Part shown: positions 54,401 through 60,821 of the stretch, piece after piece
Numbering within the stretch: position 1 is the first letter of the stretch
Layout: each line of letters starts with the position of its first letter
DNA from: M3007 sp044350425
Lineage (GTDB): Bacteria; Bacteroidota; Bacteroidia; Chitinophagales; Saprospiraceae
Reading direction: 5' to 3'
Length of the DNA stretch: 64,000 bases
Assembly: GCA_044350425.1 (NCBI GenBank)
Contig: JBILHS010000004.1
Location: forward strand, 37,244 to 101,243
Position numbers and translations under genes: made by a program
The notes under the pieces: model-generated
Databases searched by the model: none
The model's input: only the letters and a program-made list of their open reading frames with translations
Told to the model about the DNA's origin: nothing

Positions 54401-55677
54401 CAGTGATCTTGTTTGTAAGAAAGCCGGGGTGGAAATGATGTGCGTGAATAGTATTCAAATAATTGGGTGTTAATCAAGGTACTGGAGGCGGAATACTCCT
54501 TAACGTCATCCAGGTACATCCGGTAAGTAGAGGTCGTTGCAGTGCTTGGTGTAGTACCGCTGGACTGAACGAACGTTTGGGTTAACTGAAAGTATTTTTG
54601 GAGCGAATTGTCTTTGCCCAAAATTTTAATTTCATTGATCCGGTATTGCCCGGATGTGACCGTAATATCACTGCGTGTTGTTACTGAAGTAAATTCTATT
54701 TTGCCTTCATTGGAAACAATGGAGGCAAGGTGTTTGCCGTGATCAATCTTTTTAGTTACACATTTTGCAGTTGATGAGACAATTGGACATCCCCCAGGGT
54801 ATCCAGTCCTGTTGTAGCGAAAACTTTCATTATAACTAATGTCATAACTGATTTGATGGGTGCTATAATTAAATGTGACCACAGCACTGGTTCGGGGGTT
54901 GGTGATGGTCTTTAGATGCCAGCCAGTAATAGCAGGAGAACTATAGCTTTTTGCGATACAAGAGCCACCGCTCACATTATAGTTACTACTGGTAGAATAC
55001 TCAACCGCTGGGTCAGTTCCAAAAAGGTATTGAATTCCATCTGGTGTTGTTATGGTAAAACTAATAATGGACCCTCCAAATGTCCCTCCCGGGCAGGTAG
55101 AGCAGGTTGTGTAGGTAATTTTCAAATCCTGTTTTGGAATAAGCCGAATGGTTGTTGGGCTTTCAAAAATAAACTTGCCAGCATAGCCTCCAAAACTGAA
55201 ATTGAATAAATCCGGTTGTCCATCCCAATCACCAAGGGCAAAATTCTGCATTGCATCAAACTGTGCCTGGGTCGTGATGGGGGATGCCGGAATTTCATCT
55301 CCACGATTCATATACCCATCGGCTTCTTCATCTGGGATCCCCATAACACTTCGGGAAATCATCCCACCCGCATTAAGCGTCCAGCCCAAGCCGATAATCC
55401 CGGCTACTTCATCCACCTTTACTCCACCAGCGTGATATTCTAAAGAAACTGGAACCGATATTCCGTTGTCTCCAATCGACCCGATTGGAACTGAAACCGA
55501 TGGAATACCTGTACTTGTATTGACAGGAAAATCAACGTATTTCGAAAAGGATGCCGCGGTAGGGCTTGGCGGCAATATCTCTTGTGAAGGATCTGTTGTC
55601 TGGGCTGCCCCAAAAAATCCGGGTAAACAAAAAAGTAATACTATCCGGAACCGGTTAGAAAAAATATAAGTAGCCAT
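48451..55677 (-). CDS. Full-length Rhs/YD-repeat protein, polymorphic-toxin-like, unknown tip
   Basis: 2408 aa. Signal peptide to about residue 26 (LLFCLPGFFGAAQ). N-terminal SpvB/TcaC-like region PSVSVPIGSIGDNGISVPVSLEYHAGGVKVDEVAGIIGLGWTLNAGGMISR. A long beta-rich body is followed by YD-type repeats from about residue 1320 (YEYDNSQRLQVIRDQDRN, YMDGLGRPIQTN, YDAFGRELKKYIPY). The Rhs end motif is at about 2115-2160 (GLNLCDYGARWYDAALGRWWSVDPMGEK ... NNPMALIDPDG). The last 250 residues (WVNPYYGQIDQELGKAEVNLKRIEEL ... TLANEAGDVMAYMEY ... NAHNMIANGKLPKQG) form a variable tip not recognised as any named toxin. Rhs shells enclose such tips and release them by self-cleavage. Followed by the overlapping MORN protein. 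Confidence 0.93.
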   Translation of the reverse strand: MATYIFSNRFRIVLLFCLPGFFGAAQTTDPSQEILPPSPTAASFSKYVDFPVNTSTGIPSVSVPIGSIGDNGISVPVSLEYHAGGVKVDEVAGIIGLGWTLNAGGMISRSVMGIPDEEADGYMNRGDEIPASPITTQAQFDAMQNFALGDWDGQPDLFNFSFGGYAGKFIFESPTTIRLIPKQDLKITYTTCSTCPGGTFGGSIISFTITTPDGIQYLFGTDPAVEYSTSSNYNVSGGSCIAKSYSSPAITGWHLKTITNPRTSAVVTFNYSTHQISYDISYNESFRYNRTGYPGGCPIVSSTAKCVTKKIDHGKHLASIVSNEGKIEFTSVTTRSDITVTSGQYRINEIKILGKDNSLQKYFQLTQTFVQSSGTTPSTATTSTYRMYLDDVKEYSASSTLINTQLFEYYSRTSFPPRLSYKQDHWGYYNNKSNTQLSPGPGSETELLSIQSKFPSFSPANRNPDATVAYYGTLKKVTYPTGGSTEYEFEGNEIAVCQTVDVPTDALAATSLTFAGTPQTSTVTFYVDHDQWVNINYNVLMNGFRCSGASARVKTTDSGNPFVTMTWGGCAQMISPIQLVGSVNKYMKTGNYELEVKVFQGPESGYPPPFSTQPEEAGITVKYEDNVPTYIANKAIGGIRLKKLTSADGATATAPDIVKVFQYQKANNGGCSNASSGVYLGRSPRYTSSDYQAVDNVIQCSYDVCQYSNITSSSLFNLTNNAGAIVAYAEVWALEGLNGENGKKYYLHEIFQDGNGLSGTNYYDIFLNAPTIDYSWKSGRVKEEKVFSSTGQVISHDLFEYEFNETNNKQTLNAFIARKAISPPCSGSFIYYCDGENDEGEEYLHVCNFWGNDCYYHYFPCYNQPAGTQITQTNQMEPYAVEWYSVVSQFVYLKKKTARQYNSDGSGNYIETITDYKYDTPAFRHLMPVKTITTNSDSYEYATISKYAPEYTTTTVADIPSVAIKALNDNFMINQPIETVQTIKKSGVESVTGAQAIKFKNFGGTRILSNEFWRVATTSPVALGSFSLSTITGGNFILDSRYYHVSTQGAYDSKANLLEWNKKDDQISAFIYGHGLSLPIAYVKNALSTEIAFTSFEEAGAGAGLNGNWAISGSAPTDWVNSAGFFVTGRTGFKIAASRTLTVGSLPAGKYVASFWYRDGQIKVNNISIGAVAGATWLYAETTLTLAANGVVTVTGSASTTYIDELRLYPADALMRTFSFDDRNQLLGSISDENSVAGHYEYDNSQRLQVIRDQDRNIQQTYEYNYQQAGPALNDIKARTALITGQTTVAQVNALTGADVRRVFQYMDGLGRPIQTNEIAQSPTNLDIVAYQPYDAFGRELKKYIPYTITSNGGTYRTGFAAEQLSFANTFGAGGYGYSETKVEPSPFNRPIEQAAPGDTWRIGNTRTLEYAYRGNTTSDAVHDFYSGSPFLGSNTYAANKLWVTQETDENERKKWTFTDKLGRVVLVKQELNATETAQTYTVYDDFGRVICVLPPETTKRMISSPNNWDINHASYASMIFKYAYDSRGRMTSKTVPSGGTTSIAYDRLDRPVLSTDAKSFKTFTRYDILSRPIVSGKYKGAGSPGVSDPLFETSNTTAPHYYTSTSFPTDNNLDVYKVFYYDDYDLDNNGSLGATETYTNPAESGYDATAFLRTRGKPTASKVGILLSSGLAPTNFLTTRTYYDKEYSVIQVNKQNHLGGADISSSAYDFANRVTKTRRDHTATPPGGSLKTYYIREEFTYDAASRLRFTRHHISTTAGVPTAGWVVPSAPLYDEMGRLLDKRLHASNYDGSSGVTLNSSFTYLQSLDYTYNIRGWLTGINDPTICTAQSGDDAIDLFRMSLEYESTANGGTAQYNGNISTIQWNTNINGTCSTRNLYRFSYDYTNRLTGAAYRARVGTSWVDQSKYSEGSITYDLNGNLKTYLRRGHTTGSLIDNLTYTYGDAARPDRLTNMVDAADATKGFKYTAGAADYQYDLNGNLTQDNHKGFTFGYNYLNLPQSMTKGADVITMTYTADGEKLTKALTGGGATKSYVSGIEYSGTNLEAIYFSEGRCTPNGSSAFYYEYSVKDHLGNARVSFRANGTSLTPLQENHYYPFGLEMEGSWIAQVGTENQYQYNGKELNEDFGLNLCDYGARWYDAALGRWWSVDPMGEKMPFYSTYSYVINNPMALIDPDGMQWVNPYYGQIDQELGKAEVNLKRIEELAALGNKVQGLINEIKEKDPELYDYVENLSYTSEVPDENGGDFVSKSQPIEVRVYLTDAQKGEDGQRGETLYDPKDNTIDYNGLSINTPLSKTNSNVKLAGGLKFKVNRPGFNILLYNNFNSVTTSTLANEAGDVMAYMEYSKVLIKDFDDSDKGYNDRFATKYSNAVENAHNMIANGKLPKQGIFPFKTTGKSFIAQNGTKIKH

Positions 55678-55701
55678 GTTAAGTCTTTGGTTTTTAGGTA
55701 T

Positions 55702-56982
55702 TTATCTGATAATTGAAAAGCGGCCGCTTAGTATCTGGCCAGCAATTAAAACGGAATAAGCATAGAGTCCTTCGGAAAATATCTTAGCGTCCAATTGAAC
55801 CCTTGGTTCATTTAAGGCATGACTAAATACTTGTTTACCAACTCCATCAAATATCCAGATCTGCTCCATGTTTTGAGTGCCAACCAAAGAGACAAATGTG
55901 ATGCGGCTATCTGCAGGGTTTGGGTAGACCGATACAGCTGACCTTTCAAGTCTGCTGTCGTCTCTATCAGATCCAGCTGCGGGACGTCCGCCATTTTTGG
56001 GCACCATTGTAAGTGCGATTGGATCCGCTAGCCCCTCTTTGATAAACTCCGTCAATTCTAATCCAGACAAGTTCGCGCTCATGATCTTGTCGGTTCCATA
56101 ATCTGTCCAATAAAATTTTGTATTAAATTGGTCTAAATAAAGTCCAAAAGGATATTCTTCTTCTGACCCTTTGTGAAACACTTCTCTTTCAGAGCCATCC
56201 AGATTAATGCGTTCAATGAGGTGTTTCGTATCATCTGACCAATACAGTTTTCTTTGAATTGTGTCAATCAGCAACCTGACAGGTGTGCCTTCCAGGCTTT
56301 GTACAAAAATTTTAGGGTTTTCACCCGTTAATGAACTCGACCAAATTCTGCCACTGTCGATTTCGGCATAAAAAATTAAGTCTTCGGACGGAAGCAGGGC
56401 AATACCAGAAATGTTTGAAATGGAGTCTTTTGTCACGACTTCTTGCATACTCCCATCGAAATTGGCGCGGTACACTTTTTTTCTTGTGTTGTCAGCCCAG
56501 TACATTTTCGCATGGAAATCGTCAATTTCAAGGTCTACAGGAGTACCGACATCACTATCTACAATTGTGCTGGTGAATTCTCCATCGGTTTGACCATATC
56601 GGATATGAGGCTCTATACTTCCTATCCAAAATAATTTAGAGGATGCTGCATCAAAGCCAAAATCGTAGGTTGCCCTTAAATCCTGGTTATACTTTTCCGT
56701 CAGAACAGTAATTGAAGTATCCAATGAGGCAATGAGAATATTACCTGCACCTCGATTAAGTATATAAAACTCTTTCTCCTGTGCCGAGGCCGAAGATAAA
56801 AAACAAAAAAAGCTCAAAACGATCAATGGGGTCGATGCCACTAAATTCAGCTTGCCTAAGCTGTCTATAGATACAGCTGACTCTAGCGTTTTGAATTGCT
56901 TAAAAGCAATTGGCTTAAAGCCAAGATTTACTTGGCCAACCAATTTAAAAAATCGTAAAAAGAAAGCAAAAAGATATCTCAT
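55702..56982 (-). CDS. Secreted YWTD beta-propeller with T9SS sorting domain
   Basis: 426 aa from the ATG at 56982; an ATG at 57021 and a GTG at 56841 are also in frame. The GTG gives the cleanest signal peptide (VLSFFCFLSSASAQ), so the true start is uncertain. The body is a six-bladed propeller of LDL-receptor class B type, with KMYWADNTRKKVYRANFDG, KLYWSDDTKHLIERINLDG and KFYWTDYGTDKIMSANLSG. The C terminus is a type A sorting domain (VSVYPNPADSRITFVSL ... GLYAYSVLIAGQILSGRFSIIR). Probably surface-bound. It lies directly upstream of the Rhs gene on the same strand, 25 bp apart, and may be cotranscribed with it. Confidence 0.85.
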   Translation of the reverse strand: MRYLFAFFLRFFKLVGQVNLGFKPIAFKQFKTLESAVSIDSLGKLNLVASTPLIVLSFFCFLSSASAQEKEFYILNRGAGNILIASLDTSITVLTEKYNQDLRATYDFGFDAASSKLFWIGSIEPHIRYGQTDGEFTSTIVDSDVGTPVDLEIDDFHAKMYWADNTRKKVYRANFDGSMQEVVTKDSISNISGIALLPSEDLIFYAEIDSGRIWSSSLTGENPKIFVQSLEGTPVRLLIDTIQRKLYWSDDTKHLIERINLDGSEREVFHKGSEEEYPFGLYLDQFNTKFYWTDYGTDKIMSANLSGLELTEFIKEGLADPIALTMVPKNGGRPAAGSDRDDSRLERSAVSVYPNPADSRITFVSLVGTQNMEQIWIFDGVGKQVFSHALNEPRVQLDAKIFSEGLYAYSVLIAGQILSGRFSIIR

Positions 56983-57040
56983 TTGAGGAAGTTTTTCTGC
57001 CTCAAAGATCATGCTGTTCAATCCAGATTTTTCGCGCCAT

Positions 57041-57090
57041 TTCGTGCCACTTCACGCCACTTCACGCCACTTCGTGCCACTTTGTGTCAG
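57041..57090 (-). repeat. Ten-base tandem repeat at the 3' end of the HTH gene
   Basis: Five units of the type TTCACGCCAC / TTCGTGCCAC on the plus strand, covering the stop region of the small HTH gene and the spacer before the propeller gene. Repeated short half-sites next to a DNA-binding protein gene suggest an operator, but they partly encode its last residues. Confidence 0.6.
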
Positions 57091-57276
57091 ATTCTTCCAA
57101 CCCAGGGTTTGATAAATTAAATCTTGTACATCAGGAGGGATATGGCCACGCGGAATTTTCAACCCGGCTTTATTGAGTTTGCGCTGTAATGTTCGCAAGC
57201 TGATGTTCATTTCAAGGGCGAGTTTTTCCTTGGTTTTGGGTTCACCAATGGCTGGGCGTTTAATTGAGTTTGGCAT
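57052..57276 (-). CDS. Small helix-turn-helix protein
   Basis: 74 aa. The core KTKEKLALEMNISLRTLQRKLNKAGLKIPRG (residues 14-44) has the spacing of a helix-turn-helix, with S-L-R-T-L-Q-R-K-L in the recognition helix, similar to Fis or HTH_8-type domains. PPDVQDLIYQTLGW follows. The C terminus is encoded by the ten-base repeats. Small HTH proteins of this type are frequent in Saprospiraceae-like genomes without known targets. It lies 31 bp or more upstream of the propeller and Rhs genes on the same strand and could control them. Confidence 0.65.
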   Translation of the reverse strand: MPNSIKRPAIGEPKTKEKLALEMNISLRTLQRKLNKAGLKIPRGHIPPDVQDLIYQTLGWKNLTQSGTKWREVA

Positions 57277-57714
57277 GTTTGGAAGTCAAATGTGGAGTGT
57301 TTGATTATTTTTGACACATTGTAAATGGTATGATGCATTTACGGTCGGATTATCCTGACATAATTCAAGGCGTTATCAAGAAGCTTTTTGACTGAATCAA
57401 TCAGTTTTGAAAGCTTCGAGACCTTAAATTTGGCATGATGAAAGAAATATCATGGTTACACGAAAATAACCGGGCCTAAGATAGGCAACTTGTTTTTTTC
57501 GGTGCAAGTGTTTTTGAAAAAAGTATGAATTCATACGGCTTATAATTCATGCAGTAAAGCGTCTCTAATCTTTCACATACGGTATTCATATTGCTTCGGT
57601 GCGCCGCAGATCTGGATTTCAATCTGAATCTTTTGTTACAGACACCCCCCCCACTAAGGCTCCCTAGACGCGAATACCCCTAAATTGTAGACCTTTGCCA
57701 TTCACTACACCACC
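57277..57714. other. Gene-free spacer between divergent genes
   Basis: About 440 bases with no coding frame. It contains the upstream regions of the HTH gene (minus) and the kinase-like gene (plus). CTTTGCC near 57691-57698 is a weak -7-like box for the latter. A run of eight C lies near 57643. Confidence 0.5.
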
Positions 57715-58272
57715 ATGCCTGATCCAATCTCCAGAATCCATATCCTCGGCGCACCCGGTTCCGGCGTCACTACCCTGGGCCGCGCCATGGGCCAAAAGCT
57801 GAACATCCCGCATTTCGACACTGACGACTACCACTGGTTCACCGACGATGCCCTACCCTATCGTCGTCGGCGCAATCCGGACCATCGCAGGCAATTGATG
57901 ACCAAAGATTTTGATGCGCACGAGGGCTGGGTGCTCTCCGGTGCGCTCTGTGGCTGGGGAGATGTGTTCATCCCCCGGTTTCAGGCCGTGGTCTATTGCT
58001 GGCTGCCGGCTGAGATCCGACTGGCCCGTATCCAGACCCGGGAATTGGCCCGTTATGGCGCAGAACGGCTCGCGCCGGGCGGGGATTTGCACACGGTTTA
58101 CGAGAAATTCTGTAGCTGGGCGGTCGCTTATGACGAAGACTCGGAAAATATCCGAAGCCGTGCCCGGGAGTTGGAGTGGCTGGAAAGTCTGACTTGTCCC
58201 GTGCTCCGTTTGGAGGAGGAGCTGACGGTGGAGGAAATGGTGGCGCGGGTGCTATATTTAGATGCTCAATAA
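57715..58272 (+). CDS. P-loop kinase-like protein (adenylate-kinase-related)
   Basis: 185 aa. N-terminal P-loop ILGAPGSGVTTLG (residues 10-22), with Val where the Walker A lysine is expected. As I recall, a related family of small kinases has GASGSGTTTLG with the same position changed, so this is probably not a loss of function in this gene alone. DTDDYHWFTDD follows, like the DxD(D/Y)xW segment of that family. The lid carries RIQTRELARYGAERLAPGGDLHTVYEKFCSWAVAYDE. It is likely a cytoplasmic nucleotide or small-molecule kinase. It stands 75 bp before serC. Confidence 0.75.
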   Translation: MPDPISRIHILGAPGSGVTTLGRAMGQKLNIPHFDTDDYHWFTDDALPYRRRRNPDHRRQLMTKDFDAHEGWVLSGALCGWGDVFIPRFQAVVYCWLPAEIRLARIQTRELARYGAERLAPGGDLHTVYEKFCSWAVAYDEDSENIRSRARELEWLESLTCPVLRLEEELTVEEMVARVLYLDAQ

Positions 58273-58347
58273 GGCAGCCGCTCAAAATAATACCCGTATT
58301 TTTGCACCCGATTTCAAACCACCACCTATCCCAAACACTCATTTCCC

Positions 58348-59424
58348 ATGAAAAAACATAATTTCTCTGCGGGTCCGGCAGTATTGCCCGCTTCTGTGCT
58401 CAAAGAAGCCGGGAAAGCTGCTGTGAATTACGAAGGCATGGGCCTCAGCCTGCTGGAGCTTTCTCACCGTGGACCAGAATTTACCGCCATCATTGAAGAA
58501 GCGAACGCCCTGATGCGCGAGATCATTGGTCTGCCTGAAAACTATCACGTGTTGTGGCTCACCGGTGGCGCCAGTACCCAGTTCTTCATGGCGCCGATGA
58601 ACCTGCTCAACGAGGACGAAACTGCGCTGTACGTCAACACAGGCGTCTGGGCAGATAAGGCCATCAAAGAAGCCAAAGCCTTTGGCAAGATCGATGTAAT
58701 TGCTTCATCCAAAGAGCAGAATTACACCTTTATTCCAAAGGGCTATAAAATTCCTAAAACAGCAAAATACCTGCATCTGACGAGCAACAATACGATCTAT
58801 GGCACCCAAATGCGGAAGTTTCCGAAAACGTCGGTGCCGATCGTTTGTGACATGTCCTCCGATTTTCTGAGTCGTCCGTTTGACCCGGAGCAGTTCGGGC
58901 TCATTTACGCCGGGGCACAAAAAAACCTGGGGCCGGCCGGAACTACCGTCGTCATTGTACGCGAGGATATGCTGGGTACCGTAAAGCGCCATCTGCCTTC
59001 TATGCTGGATTACACCACGTTTGTGAAGGAAAACTCGCTGTACAACACTCCGCCGGTTTTCCCGATCTATGTCAGCATGTTAACCCTTCGCTGGATCAAA
59101 AAGAGCGGTGGACTCAAAGCGATGCATCGTAAGAACAAGGCTAAGGCCCTGCTCCTTTACGATGAGATCGACCGCAATCCATTGTTCAAAGGCACGGTAG
59201 CTGAAGAAGATCGTTCTTACATGAACATCTGCTTTGTTATGAACGAAAAATATGCTTCCCTGGAAAAAGAGTTCGGGCAATTGTGCGAAGCCAACGGCAT
59301 GATCGGTTTGAAAGGCCACCGATCTGTGGGTGGATTCCGGGCCAGCACCTACAATGCACTGCCACAAAAAAGCGTGCAGGCACTGGTACAACTGATGCGT
59401 GAATTCGCCGAAAAAAAGGCGTGA
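58348..59424 (+). CDS. serC: Phosphoserine aminotransferase
   Basis: 358 aa, normal length. It converts 3-phosphohydroxypyruvate and glutamate to phosphoserine in serine synthesis, and serves pyridoxal-phosphate synthesis as well. Start MKKHNFSAGPAVLPASVLKEA is the family N terminus. The PLP lysine is in YAGAQKNLGPAGTTVV (near residue 192), GGASTQFFMAPMNLL and the C-terminal GHRSVGGFRASTYNALP are conserved. A TATTTTTG box lies at 58297-58304. In many Bacteroidota serA follows serC; here a YgjP-like gene follows instead. Confidence 0.97.
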   Translation: MKKHNFSAGPAVLPASVLKEAGKAAVNYEGMGLSLLELSHRGPEFTAIIEEANALMREIIGLPENYHVLWLTGGASTQFFMAPMNLLNEDETALYVNTGVWADKAIKEAKAFGKIDVIASSKEQNYTFIPKGYKIPKTAKYLHLTSNNTIYGTQMRKFPKTSVPIVCDMSSDFLSRPFDPEQFGLIYAGAQKNLGPAGTTVVIVREDMLGTVKRHLPSMLDYTTFVKENSLYNTPPVFPIYVSMLTLRWIKKSGGLKAMHRKNKAKALLLYDEIDRNPLFKGTVAEEDRSYMNICFVMNEKYASLEKEFGQLCEANGMIGLKGHRSVGGFRASTYNALPQKSVQALVQLMREFAEKKA

Positions 59425-59425
59425 A

Positions 59426-59460
59426 TAGTTCATACATCATAGTTCATACATCATACATCC
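59426..59460. repeat. Seven-base-period array after serC
   Basis: TAGTTCA, TACATCA, TAGTTCA, TACATCA, TACATCC: five units with exact seven-base spacing between the serC stop and the next gene. Confidence 0.85.
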
Positions 59461-59464
59461 AAAA

Positions 59465-60214
59465 GTGTTTTTTCCGCGAAAAAGAACCATCAAAGGACTG
59501 ATCCACATCGAAGGAGTAGCACTTCCGGTGCGTGTGGCCCTGGATCTGGCAAGTGGCCATTATTACAGCCTCTCTGCCCGGCGGATCACCTTACGTTTGC
59601 CGGTGACAGCCGGGGAAAGCATGATCCGGGAGTACCTGCATATCTTGCAGGAATGGGTGATTCTACAGTTTGAAAAGCAACCCACCTACCGGGAAGCTTA
59701 CCTGGGCAAGCAGTTTCAAAACGGAGATCCGATCATGGTTGGCGATCGGCGGTACACACTGTCCCTGAGCGTGAAAGACAGGGTCACCAGCACTGCAAAA
59801 CTGGTGGGCGACACCATTTGCCTGGAACTCAACGAAAACCTGAACTCCTGGCAACAGACCAGAACTGCAAAAACCTTGTTGTCGCGTATAGTAGCCAAAG
59901 ATTTTCAGGCAGAAGTATCCCAACGGGTGGAAGAAATTAACGCGCATACTTTTCGCCAGCCTATCAAGAGTGTTAACCTTAAATACAACCACTCCAATTG
60001 GGGAAGTTGCTCCCGATCGGGCAATGTGAACCTTTCGACCCGTTTGCTTTTTGCCCCCCGATTTGTACAGGATTATGTCATCCTGCATGAGTTGGCGCAT
60101 CTGATCGAAATGAATCATTCTGACCGGTTTTGGGCACTGGTCGAGCGATATATGCCCAATTATCCGGAGGCTGAAAAATGGCTGAAGGTCAATCGGGCTA
60201 AATGTGATTTTTGA
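59465..60214 (+). CDS. YgjP-like metal-dependent hydrolase (M48-related, DUF45)
   Basis: 249 aa from a GTG start at 59465. The C-terminal metallopeptidase-like core reads NLKYNHSNWGSCSRSGNVNLSTRLLFAPRFVQDYVILHELAHLIEMNHSDRFWALV, with the zinc motif HELAH and the conserved W-G-S-C and H-S-x2-F-W. The N-terminal half (ALPVRVALDLASGHYYSLSARRITLRLP) is the usual DUF45 beta domain. It is cytoplasmic. Members are often found with restriction or repair genes, but here it is alone after serC. Confidence 0.9.
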   Translation: MFFPRKRTIKGLIHIEGVALPVRVALDLASGHYYSLSARRITLRLPVTAGESMIREYLHILQEWVILQFEKQPTYREAYLGKQFQNGDPIMVGDRRYTLSLSVKDRVTSTAKLVGDTICLELNENLNSWQQTRTAKTLLSRIVAKDFQAEVSQRVEEINAHTFRQPIKSVNLKYNHSNWGSCSRSGNVNLSTRLLFAPRFVQDYVILHELAHLIEMNHSDRFWALVERYMPNYPEAEKWLKVNRAKCDF

Positions 60215-60215
60215 T

Positions 60216-60395
60216 TGGGGATTGGTTTAGTGGTGATTGGTGACTGGGGTTAAATGGTGACTGGGGTAATTAGTGATTGGGGGAACCCGCACCGGGAATC
60301 AAATCATATTCTTAAAATAATACAAACACCAGGAGCTGGCACACCAATCAACCAATCACCAATAAACCAATCACCAATAAACCCAATCACCAAAA
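60216..60395. repeat. Repeat-rich spacer with inverted GATTGGT / ACCAATC arrays
   Basis: The first half (60216-60290) carries GATTGGG, GATTGGT and GACTGGG units at roughly seven-base spacing. The second half (60340-60395) carries ACCAATC and ACCAATA units, which are the complement of the first, so a long imperfect stem could form. No gene. Confidence 0.7.
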
Positions 60396-60398
60396 TAC

Positions 60399-60797
60399 AT
60401 GAAACCCGACATCACAACCCCTGCCGACATCCGTACCCTCATCGATACCTTTTATGAAAAGGTGCAATCGGACGAGGTGATCGGTTATATATTCAATGAC
60501 ATTGCCCAGGTGGACTGGCCCAAGCATTTGCCTGTAATGTATTCTTTTTGGGAATTTTTACTGCTGGGCACACCCGATGCTTACCGTGGAAATCCGATTC
60601 AGAAACACCTGGATCTTCATCAGAAGGTTCCTTTGAAGATAGCGCATTTTGATCGCTGGCTGAGCCTTTTCCAGGGCAGCGTGGATGAACTATTTGAAGG
60701 GCCTGCGGCTGAAAATGCCAAGTTCAGGGCATACGCCATCAGCGAGACCTGGAAGCCAAAGTTTGATGGCCCCTTTGCCGTAAAGCAGGGAGAATAA
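60399..60797 (+). CDS. Group III truncated hemoglobin
   Basis: 132 aa, usual length. FYEKVQSDEVIGYIFNDIAQVDWPKHLPVMYSFWEFLLLG holds the E-helix region, and HLDLHQKVPLKIAHFDRWLSLFQGSVDELFEG carries the proximal His of the F helix and the family tail. Group III truncated hemoglobins bind O2 or NO and are proposed to aid nitrosative-stress defence or low-oxygen metabolism. Cytoplasmic, single gene. It converges with the ATP-grasp-like gene 25 bp further on. Confidence 0.92.
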   Translation: MKPDITTPADIRTLIDTFYEKVQSDEVIGYIFNDIAQVDWPKHLPVMYSFWEFLLLGTPDAYRGNPIQKHLDLHQKVPLKIAHFDRWLSLFQGSVDELFEGPAAENAKFRAYAISETWKPKFDGPFAVKQGE

Positions 60798-60821
60798 GGT
60801 AAAAGTGTCCGAAAAGCTGTG

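Noticed and set aside
43193..55677. Retron, diversity-generating retroelement or integron-type cassette
   Set aside because: No reverse transcriptase, integrase or template-repeat/variable-repeat pair was found.
11549..60395. CRISPR-like arrays
   Set aside because: The repeats are seven bases with no spacers of constant length, and no cas gene is in the window.
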